NCBI GenBank assembly: GCA_964356355.1
Contig: CAYHGX010000009.1
Location: forward strand, 1-54,821
Direction of reading: 5' to 3'
Length of the DNA stretch: 54,821 nucleotides
Source of the DNA: CAYHGX01 sp964356355
GTDB taxonomy: Bacteria > Patescibacteriota > Gracilibacteria > UBA1369 > LOWO2-01-FULL-3
The translations under genes and the position numbers were made by a program. Below, piece by piece: positions 48,384 to 54,821 of this stretch. Each line of letters starts with the position of its first letter. The stretch's first letter is position 1. The notes under the pieces are model-generated. The model was not told the origin of the DNA and made no database searches. It was given only the letters and a program-made list of their open reading frames with translations.

Positions 48384-49655
48384 TTAATTTATGACTTTTT
48401 CGAACAACTTACGAAGGGCAAGTCTGTTGATAATTTGCGCCTTTGTTTGATTGCTTGCAATATCTTTTTCAATTTTATAGTGCTCCTTTTTAGGATATTT
48501 ACTCTTTATTTTGTCCACTTCCCCTTTGAACTCCTCATCGGATACTTTAATTTCCTCAGCTTTGATTAAATGTTGAAGGGCAAGGCGGATTCGAATGCGT
48601 TTTTCGGCTTCTGGTGCGTATTTTTCGCGGAGCTCCTCTTCTGTGGTTTTGGCCTGCTCTAGGAAAGTTGCGAGATCAATGTTTTTGGCACCAACCTCTT
48701 CTTTGATCTCATCGAGCATGAAGTTTACCTCTTCTTCTATTAATTCTTCTGGGATTTCGGCCTTTGCTTGATCCAGAAGTTTTTCGAGATATTCGTTTTC
48801 ACGTTGATTTTTTGCCTCCTCTTTTTTGCGACTCTCTAGACTTGTGGTGATATCCTTTTTTAGCTCTTCTACCGTCTGCTTTTTACCAGTCATTTTTTCA
48901 ATTAATTCATCGGTGAGTTCTGGTGATTTGGCCTCTTCTACTGAGTGAACTTTTATTTTGAATTTTAGCTCCTTGTTTTGGAAATCCTCTTTGTGGTAGT
49001 CCTTTGGGAAGGTAATTTTAAACTCTTTTTCGTCGTCGGATTTTAGATCGATGAGTTCGGCTTCGAAACCTGGGATCATGTTGCCGTCGCCGATGATTAC
49101 AGGATGGTGTTTGCTACTTGTGCCTTCCATGGGCTGATCGTTTTCGTCGAAACCATCGAAGTCTATTTCAATTCTGTCGCCGTGCTTGGCTTTTCGATCA
49201 ACCATTTCGTAGGTTGTGGAGTATTTTTTGAGGTCGTTTAATACTGCCTCGATATCTTCCTCTTTTACCTCGATTTTAGGCTCTGCAACTTTAATGCTCT
49301 TGTAGTCCCCTATTTCCACCTCTGGCATCGTGGCTACTGTGGCGGTGAATACAAATGGGGTGTGGGAATCAATTTTCACTTCGGGACGGGAAATAACCTG
49401 GAGTCCCTCTTTGATAATGGCATCTGCGTAGGCTTTTTTTAAGGCTACCTCTTGTGTGTGAGCCTCAATGTATTTGGGATCGATGCTTTCTTCGATGATG
49501 TGGGCTGGAATGTGGCCGGGGCGAAAGCCTTTGATTTTCACTTCTTTGGATATTTCTTCGCAGGCTTGTATTTTGGCTTTGTCTAGCTCTTCCTGTGAAA
49601 CTGTAATTTTAATTTCAACTTTTGATTTTGGGAGCTTTTTGAGTGTGTATTCCAT
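48384..49655 (-). CDS. tig: Trigger factor (ribosome-associated chaperone)
   Basis: A 423-residue three-domain chaperone. The ribosome-binding domain (about 1-115) has the signature GFRPGHIP (about 43-50), matching the GFRxGxxP loop that docks on L23. A PPIase (FKBP-like) domain (about 150-235) with DRIEIDFDGF and VIIGDGNMIPGFE follows, then the SurA-like helical C-terminal domain. It acts on nascent chains at the exit tunnel. Divergent from the 1447-aa gene; its promoter is at 49696-49724. Confidence 0.96.
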   Translation of the reverse strand: MEYTLKKLPKSKVEIKITVSQEELDKAKIQACEEISKEVKIKGFRPGHIPAHIIEESIDPKYIEAHTQEVALKKAYADAIIKEGLQVISRPEVKIDSHTPFVFTATVATMPEVEIGDYKSIKVAEPKIEVKEEDIEAVLNDLKKYSTTYEMVDRKAKHGDRIEIDFDGFDENDQPMEGTSSKHHPVIIGDGNMIPGFEAELIDLKSDDEKEFKITFPKDYHKEDFQNKELKFKIKVHSVEEAKSPELTDELIEKMTGKKQTVEELKKDITTSLESRKKEEAKNQRENEYLEKLLDQAKAEIPEELIEEEVNFMLDEIKEEVGAKNIDLATFLEQAKTTEEELREKYAPEAEKRIRIRLALQHLIKAEEIKVSDEEFKGEVDKIKSKYPKKEHYKIEKDIASNQTKAQIINRLALRKLFEKVIN

Positions 49656-49695
49656 GGCGTGTAATTTAACTTGATTATTAATTTGACTGCGGGTA

Positions 49696-49724
49696 ATATT
49701 AAATGCTCAAGTAACATTTAGCAA
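49696..49724 (-). promoter_or_regulatory. tig: Promoter of tig
   Basis: Minus-strand -35 TTGCTA (49719-49724), 17-bp spacer, -10 TAATAT (49696-49701). Confidence 0.55.
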
Positions 49725-49744
49725 TTGTAAATTTTGGCTTTTAC

Positions 49745-49753
49745 TGGTATAAT
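49745..49753 (+). promoter_or_regulatory. Extended -10 promoter (TGGTATAAT)
   Basis: TGGTATAAT, 19 bases before the ATG of the 1447-aa gene, giving a leader of about 13 bases with no SD. Confidence 0.65.
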
Positions 49754-49772
49754 AATTAGATAAATTACCTAT

Positions 49773-52700
49773 ATGGCGAATCCAATGCACAGCAATCCAG
49801 GGAGAGATAAGGTTGAGGCTGATGGGCTCGGGTCTTTGGATGTGATGATTGCAAGGGGGGCTGAAAAGGTGGATTTGGCTGAATTGGTGGTGAACGGGAT
49901 GCTGAGTGCTACAGCGAAGGCGGCAATTGAAGCTAGCTTGCCAAATCATGAGGCGCTTTTCACGAGTGCTTATGAACGAGAGCTGGCTGGAGGCGATCGA
50001 GCTGCGGCTTTTAAACGGGCTTTTTCGATCGTGTATGGACGATTTCAGATGGAAGATAGGGATGGAATGGCTATGGAGAATGCAGTGGTTGAAAAATTAA
50101 ATAAGCGATTGAAGGTGCCTATGTTGGCAAATGGGAATTTGGCTAAGGATAGGCCGGTTTTGGCTGGGATGATGCGAAGGATTAAGATTTGGAGAGCCAG
50201 TGCAGGGACGAAGGGACGTGCTATTGAGGCTGGTCGGCAGGCTGGCTTGGATCTTTCGGCTCTTACTTCTGCCCGAGACTTAGCCAGGGATACTCGCCAA
50301 ACTACTGAAGCTGATGTGGTTGCAATCCCTGGGTTGGACAGGAGAACGGACGTGCGCAGGATACACGCTGAGATGGAAAGTGCTAGCAATACGTTGATTA
50401 CTAATCCTTATGGGCTTGGTGAATTTCCAATTGTTCAGCAGTTTCGAAATGGGGAGTTGAATGGAGCTGCCTTTGATGTACGAATACGGTCGATTAATGA
50501 TGATATTGCGCGAAGAGATGTTTTGCCTGCAAAGTTGGGACCTCAAATATGGAAATTCGGGGAAGATTTTCAAACCGATACTGATGAATTGAAAAATATT
50601 GTTTTGGCTATGGCGGCTACCCCTGGAGCCATGTCATCTCCTAGTCCTGCTTCCGCTCTTCCTTTTATTGATAATTTTAATAATGAACTACTGAGCTTAC
50701 ATGGTGGTATTGGATCTATGAGGCTTGAAGATTTGCGAATATTTTTGGATGGGCCTTTAAAGTTGGTAATGGATCAGTTTCTTACTTTGGGGACTGTATT
50801 GCCTACTGATAATGCTGATCTTTTGCGGCTTTCTAAGAAAATTTGGGATGGACTTGAAAAATTCCGTACTCAAATTAGTAAAGCTATCGCTAAACAAGAA
50901 AGGGTGCGCGAAAACAACCAGTCTCGTGAGGCTGAAAGAGCTCAATTGGCTACAGATAAATCTAGTTGGAATTCGAATTATTCGCAGTTAAATAAACATT
51001 TCCGTGAGCTAGCTTTTGCACCTGGTGTACAGGTTACTCGTGATGCAATGACTCGGATTGTTGGGCTGGAGACGGTTTTGACCGACTTCAGGGCTAGATA
51101 TGATGCTTTTGAGGCGATTGATACTAATGTTGTGACGTTGGATCAGTTGAGGCAGATGGCTAATGACTATGCTTCTGCAATGGCTCAAGTAAGGACTTTG
51201 GCGAGTCGGTATGTAGCTAATGCCAGGGCTGCTTCTGCTAATGCCCAGACTTTGGTAGATGATCAGAACGGGCGTATTAATCGGCTCGGCGAAGTGGCTG
51301 CTGATACGACGACGCGTTTGAGTGTGGAGGAGATTTTGGAGAGGGCTTTTGGGAAGGAAGGAAATCCTGGATATATGATTGGAGCTCGGAGAAAGATGGA
51401 GGACACAAAAAGGGCTGCTGCTGATGCTCAGACTGTTTATGATTATTGTGCAAATGAGGAGAACTTTTCAGGCTTGAGTGATGCTGCTGCCTCGTATAGA
51501 CAGGCGGTTACCGACTGTAATCTTCCTCCTGAAACAGATTTTTCACGGGCACATCGAAAGGCACTTTTAGAGTTGGACACCGCTAAAGGTACTAGAAGTA
51601 GTCTTGGAAGGGTACCAAATGAGGATGACGTCATAGCTAAAATTAGAGCAAGTGCTGCTAGTGTTGAGCCTCCATTGAGTGTGGTGGACGCCAGGCATAC
51701 TGATTTAGATAGCGAGTTTAATAATGACAATGCGAAGCTGGATGCTGATATTAAGGGTTTATTAGACCAGAAGGCCAAGCTTAGGGCCCCAGCTTATAAA
51801 GATGCAGCGGCTTTACTTATTGCATCGGATACTGAGGCTAAGCATGCTGAGCTTGTTTTGGAGTATCAGAAGAGGTCTGGTGTTGTTGATGTTGAAATTG
51901 CTGCTCAGGAGCTTAAGAAAAAGGACGTAGAAAAGCTACCTAATGCTCAACAACAGGCAGCCTTGGCCCTTATCGATGATGAGATCTCCAAATTGAATGC
52001 TAGCAGGGGCCCTGTGCCAACCTTAGATGATGCTAAGAAATTGATTGCTGAGCCTGATAGAAAGCTTGTAGAGGATAAACTAAAGGATTTATCCACTAAT
52101 TATGATGGGACACGTGAGTCTTTTGATAGAGATATTGAAGCTAAGCGACAGGCAAAGCGCAGTTTGAGACGGAGAACAAGGGCTGAGGTGGTGACCTTGG
52201 TTAAGGGTGAGGCACTTAGTGCTGAATTGGAGCCTGCAAAGGTGGCTGCTAGATTGTCCAGTTTGAGAGCCACCTATAAGGCCGACGTTGCACAGGCTGA
52301 TGATGCAATTGAGGCTGCACAGGCCACTGTAGACAAGCTAAAAACGGTTTTTGCTAAGGCTGGGGTGTTGCAGAAGTCCCTGGGGCCATTTCTAAAGAAT
52401 ATTCAGGCTGCGAAGGGCATTGAGATTCCACTTGGAGATATATTTGGTAATGATATTGTTGGTAGGATTTTAGTGCCAGATTCGATGCGAAAGGCCATGG
52501 ATTCTGCATCTGGCGATCAGGGGTCTAGTGCTTTTTTGGCTGATTCCCTTGGTGTGTATGCTGATGATGTTGTTACTTTTTTGAGTGATAAGAAAAAAAT
52601 CAGTGAGCTGCGCGTGGCTTTTGACAAAATGATCGAAGACAAGGAATCTGAGCGTGATGCGGCCAAGAAGGCTTATGATGATGGTAAATTGTTTTCTGAG

Positions 52701-54116
52701 GGTAGTAAGGAGCTGAGTGATACTGAGGTGGCGAGAAGTATTGTGCGGGCGATGGTGGATGAGGAATATCCGGGATTGTCGGATGATAGAAAGAAGGAGC
52801 TCGTAGAGGATATTTTGGCGGAGGATGTGGAAATAGCAAGAACGGAGGCGGGATATGAGGAAATTGCGAGTCGTGGAAGCGAGGAACTGATGCAAACTGT
52901 TTCAAATAGTGCTCTTAAGAATTTATTGGGCTTAAAATTTACTTTTCCGGGTGCCAGTGAGCCTATTGAGCCGCTGAAGATGTTTAAACCTGAGGATTTT
53001 AAAACTATTCAATCAATTGATGCCTTATTCGGCAAAAGTGGTACTGCAAGCAAAATCTCCCTGAAGAATGGCTTTTTGGTTTTGAGTGCCTTGGAGAGAT
53101 CTGGTACTGAGGGGGTAGCTTCCTTGCAAGTTGCACATCTTCGAAAAAGGCTTAGAAATCTATTATTGGAGGATCCGGAGTTTGCTGCGCTAAGGGAGCT
53201 TAAGGCCGAGAAGGAAGTGCAGAAGCTGCTTGACGAGGTGATGAAGGGTCGGATTGATGCTGCTGATGATGTGTTGCAGAGATTTGTGGACCATAAGGCT
53301 GAGTTGCAGGAGGATTTGGATGAGAAGTTGGTTGAAAAATTTAATGCAACTTATAAGAAAATTCAGAGTCAGTTTGGAGTAGGAGAGATTACGACCGAAA
53401 AACATGGTAAATTGTTGGCTAAATTGGTGGCTGAGGTGAGAGAGGCTGGGCTGGATGGCAAAGTGGACTTCTCATGTGATACTGCTTTTGCCGAGTTTAT
53501 GGATAGTAAGCAGGGGCGTTGGGTAAGGGATTTGAGTAAGAGTTTGGGGCTTTATGCAGGAAGAAAGGCTTTGGCTGTGGGATCAAGTATTTCGTCCTTA
53601 CTGGGTAATGGAATAAAGGGCACAGCCCTGGTCGTTGGTGAAACTGCTGCACGTGGTGTTGTTGGCCTGGCTAAAGCGGCGGTTAAGTATCCTTACTTAA
53701 TTGCGGCGAATTCATTTGTGGGGATAGTTAATTTATTTAGAAGGAAAAGTAATCAGTGGAATCCGGTGTCTGGAATTTTTGAAAGTGCGCGGGGTGATAT
53801 TGCTGGGGTGATGGGATATGCTGTGGCGAAGACAGGTGAAACTATTGAAGGTGCTAAGGGTAAGATTACAACTATTCCAAAGGAGAAGTGGGCTGCTGCT
53901 GCCTGGGAGCGTAAGAAGTTTGCAGATGACCGTGCGAAGCCCGAAGATTTGGATAAACAAATCGATGAGGCGGACAAGGGATCTACTGTTGCTGCCCTTG
54001 AGTTGGCGGGTGATCCACAGGCTGGCTTTGCTGAATACAAGGCGCGTGTGGAAAAGCTAGTTAGTGATTTAAAACCGAAAAAGGCTGGTGCCGAGGGTGT
54101 GAAGGTGGCGGCTTAA
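49773..54116 (+). CDS. Very large coiled-coil protein with C-terminal hydrophobic region, unknown function
   Basis: Not recognised. The 1447-residue protein has no signal peptide. It is rich in Ala, Lys, Asp, Glu and Arg, with long heptad-like helices over most of its length (for example about 390-600, 640-870 and 960-1060). Near the C-terminus (about 1265-1335) is a Gly/Ala/Val-rich weakly hydrophobic stretch, KALAVGSSISSLLG to KYPYLIAANSFVGIVNLF, that could bind or enter a membrane, followed by a charged tail. No ATPase or enzyme motif is visible. A cytoplasmic scaffold attached to the membrane is the most I would infer. A small gene follows 9 bases later. Confidence 0.75.
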   Translation: MANPMHSNPGRDKVEADGLGSLDVMIARGAEKVDLAELVVNGMLSATAKAAIEASLPNHEALFTSAYERELAGGDRAAAFKRAFSIVYGRFQMEDRDGMAMENAVVEKLNKRLKVPMLANGNLAKDRPVLAGMMRRIKIWRASAGTKGRAIEAGRQAGLDLSALTSARDLARDTRQTTEADVVAIPGLDRRTDVRRIHAEMESASNTLITNPYGLGEFPIVQQFRNGELNGAAFDVRIRSINDDIARRDVLPAKLGPQIWKFGEDFQTDTDELKNIVLAMAATPGAMSSPSPASALPFIDNFNNELLSLHGGIGSMRLEDLRIFLDGPLKLVMDQFLTLGTVLPTDNADLLRLSKKIWDGLEKFRTQISKAIAKQERVRENNQSREAERAQLATDKSSWNSNYSQLNKHFRELAFAPGVQVTRDAMTRIVGLETVLTDFRARYDAFEAIDTNVVTLDQLRQMANDYASAMAQVRTLASRYVANARAASANAQTLVDDQNGRINRLGEVAADTTTRLSVEEILERAFGKEGNPGYMIGARRKMEDTKRAAADAQTVYDYCANEENFSGLSDAAASYRQAVTDCNLPPETDFSRAHRKALLELDTAKGTRSSLGRVPNEDDVIAKIRASAASVEPPLSVVDARHTDLDSEFNNDNAKLDADIKGLLDQKAKLRAPAYKDAAALLIASDTEAKHAELVLEYQKRSGVVDVEIAAQELKKKDVEKLPNAQQQAALALIDDEISKLNASRGPVPTLDDAKKLIAEPDRKLVEDKLKDLSTNYDGTRESFDRDIEAKRQAKRSLRRRTRAEVVTLVKGEALSAELEPAKVAARLSSLRATYKADVAQADDAIEAAQATVDKLKTVFAKAGVLQKSLGPFLKNIQAAKGIEIPLGDIFGNDIVGRILVPDSMRKAMDSASGDQGSSAFLADSLGVYADDVVTFLSDKKKISELRVAFDKMIEDKESERDAAKKAYDDGKLFSEGSKELSDTEVARSIVRAMVDEEYPGLSDDRKKELVEDILAEDVEIARTEAGYEEIASRGSEELMQTVSNSALKNLLGLKFTFPGASEPIEPLKMFKPEDFKTIQSIDALFGKSGTASKISLKNGFLVLSALERSGTEGVASLQVAHLRKRLRNLLLEDPEFAALRELKAEKEVQKLLDEVMKGRIDAADDVLQRFVDHKAELQEDLDEKLVEKFNATYKKIQSQFGVGEITTEKHGKLLAKLVAEVREAGLDGKVDFSCDTAFAEFMDSKQGRWVRDLSKSLGLYAGRKALAVGSSISSLLGNGIKGTALVVGETAARGVVGLAKAAVKYPYLIAANSFVGIVNLFRRKSNQWNPVSGIFESARGDIAGVMGYAVAKTGETIEGAKGKITTIPKEKWAAAAWERKKFADDRAKPEDLDKQIDEADKGSTVAALELAGDPQAGFAEYKARVEKLVSDLKPKKAGAEGVKVAA

Positions 54117-54125
54117 CCTATTTTT

Positions 54126-54491
54126 ATGGATCAAGGTGAGAAAAAAATTTTGGAGGACGTGTTGCTGGCAGATGCCGTGCTGGAGACTATCTTGAGTCAG
54201 CTGAAGATTGATCAAAGTGATGAGCTTCATCGGGCTTTGGTGAAAAACATGATTAGGCGGCAGGCAAAGGATCAGCTGGTGCTGGCGATTTGGGGTGGGC
54301 TGAGTGATGAACAGAGCGTGAATTTGCGCGAGTTTATGCGGGCTTCGAGGATTACGGCGGAGTGGCTTAGTGAAGAGAATATCGTAATTGAGTTTGCTTT
54401 GCAGTATCCAGATTTGAAGGAGAGGATGTTTGATGCACTTTCGGAGTTTTTTAAGGGGTTTATTGAGAGATTTAATGAGGGGAAGGGGTAG
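54126..54491 (+). CDS. Small unknown protein following the coiled-coil gene
   Basis: Not recognised. A 121-residue, all-helical, acidic soluble protein (DVLLADAVLETILSQL, then FMRASRITAEWLSEEN, and a final SEFFKGFIERF). No signal or metal motif. It starts 9 bases after the 1447-aa gene on the same strand, so the two are likely co-transcribed and the small protein may be a partner of the large one. A terminator-like hairpin lies downstream. Confidence 0.65.
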   Translation: MDQGEKKILEDVLLADAVLETILSQLKIDQSDELHRALVKNMIRRQAKDQLVLAIWGGLSDEQSVNLREFMRASRITAEWLSEENIVIEFALQYPDLKERMFDALSEFFKGFIERFNEGKG

Positions 54492-54514
54492 GTGCTGGTG
54501 GGAGTGGCTGGGGT

Positions 54515-54551
54515 CGGCTTGGGGTGAGCCGGGCTTGACGCGTTTTTTTTT
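54515..54551 (+). terminator. Probable terminator of the coiled-coil operon
   Basis: Stem CGGCT (54515-54519) with AGCCG (54527-54531), 7-nt loop, then 11 bases and a nine-T run (54543-54551). The spacing is longer than ideal, though alternative pairing with the following GGGCTTGACGCG may bring the stem closer. Confidence 0.5.
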
Positions 54552-54594
54552 GAGGCTGGATCTTGGTGAAAAGTTGTCCCCGGGGAGAGGCGGA

Positions 54595-54610
54595 GTGAGT
54601 ACTTACTCAC
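54595..54610. promoter_or_regulatory. 16-bp operator-like palindrome
   Basis: GTGAGTA-CT-TACTCAC: perfect 7-bp arms with a 2-bp centre, about 74 bases upstream of a possible -35 for the gene at 54723. Short dyads of this type are common repressor sites. No regulator can be assigned. Confidence 0.4.
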
Positions 54611-54683
54611 CGTGAAATGTTTTGAGGAATTTGCAAGTAAAAACGGCTTGTCCTGGCTTTTTGCTGCTGATTTTTCGTGTGGT

Positions 54684-54711
54684 TTGTGGTAGTGTTTTTG
54701 ATACAGATAAT
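54684..54711 (+). promoter_or_regulatory. Possible promoter of the terminal gene
   Basis: -35 TTGTGG (54684-54689), 16-bp spacer, -10 GATAAT (54706-54711), 11 bases before the ATG at 54723. The -35 is weak. Confidence 0.35.
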
Positions 54712-54722
54712 CCGAAATTACC

Positions 54723-54821
54723 ATGAATTCGCATCGAAAATTTGTAAAATTAGGGCGAGAGAAAAATAGGATTCAATATAAAATTTTGGGTTTGTTGCCG
54801 GAGATTTTTGTGGGCGGTGTT
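54723..54821 (+). CDS. Start of a gene running off the window, unknown
   Basis: An ATG at 54723 opens 33 codons to the window end without a stop. The peptide is basic, with HRKFVKLGREKNRIQYK followed by a hydrophobic LGLLPEIFVGGV. A helical DNA- or RNA-binding start is possible, but too little is present to name a family. Confidence 0.5.
   Translation, partial: MNSHRKFVKLGREKNRIQYKILGLLPEIFVGGV

Noticed and set aside
49773..54116. The large coiled-coil protein as an SMC or phage tape-measure protein
   Set aside because: No P-loop or ABC signature, no phage genes nearby, and no tape-measure-type repeats recognised.
1..54821. Possible recoding of TGA as glycine (Gracilibacteria/SR1 code)
   Set aside because: Many genes end cleanly at TGA with the next gene starting at once (HIT/dnaE, ruvB, rfbA, nadC), and conserved families end at the expected length.
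1..54821. Insertion sequences, integrases, prophage genes, CRISPR arrays, rRNA
   Set aside because: I looked for transposase or integrase motifs, direct-repeat arrays and rRNA signatures and saw none.

Overview
The window reads as a bacterial chromosome segment of low-to-moderate G+C. Proteins are encoded with the standard code: TGA is a working stop (nadC, rnhB, ruvB and rfbA end on it). Gene content and style suggest a Patescibacteria/CPR lineage, most like Peregrinibacteria: single-copy informational genes, paired VirD4/TraG-like ATPases with an N-terminal membrane segment beside tRNA-synthetase genes, sigma-region-4/HARE-HTH proteins, and almost no Shine-Dalgarno sequences. This placement is inference. 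A run of 100 N at 48025-48124 shows the contig is a scaffold.

Layout. 1-788: end of an unrecognised Pro-rich protein. 854-2059: an apparently self-contained minus-strand unit with operator-like promoter, structured leader, strong SD and a strikingly GC-rich membrane-protein gene. 2073-6223: VirD4/TraG-like ATPase and glyS. 6239-8798: winged-helix protein, first sigma4-HARE protein, TPR/coiled-coil protein. 8861-14136: valS, divergent from an unknown gene followed by nadA-nadC. 14264-23788: tRNA-Leu, second sigma4-HARE protein, HIT protein, dnaE, aspS, second VirD4/TraG-like ATPase. 23902-27611: cell-wall genes (3D/PG-binding protein, M23-SLH peptidase) around tsaE and an HD protein. 27707-34634: tRNA-Arg, PH-like membrane protein, ruvB, lipoprotein, clpC with a CIRCE element, rpsA. 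34672-38505: rmuC operon and infB. 38508-46146: nucleotide-sugar genes (FdtA-like cupin, rfbB, rfbD, rfbA), proS, PfkB kinase, csaB. 46159-49655: rnhB, rplS, a winged-helix regulator, a gene broken by the assembly gap, and tig. 49773-54821: a 1447-residue coiled-coil protein, a small partner gene, and the start of another gene.

How the parts fit. CsaB (polysaccharide pyruvyl transferase) and an M23 peptidase with three SLH domains point to an S-layer or SLH-protein system held by pyruvylated wall polymer; dTDP-sugar genes supply glycans. The NAD branch is represented by NadA and NadC, with no NadB here. ClpC (UVR motif, IGF loop) is under probable HrcA/CIRCE control.

Most notable: (1) the GC-rich cassette at 854-2059, the only gene with a strong SD; (2) two sigma-region-4-only proteins fused to HARE-HTH domains, in a region whose promoters include a -35-independent extended -10 class (TGnTATAAT); (3) three helically phased GTATAC palindromes before a winged-helix/nucleotidyltransferase-like regulator; (4) the 1447-aa coiled-coil protein and its small neighbour.
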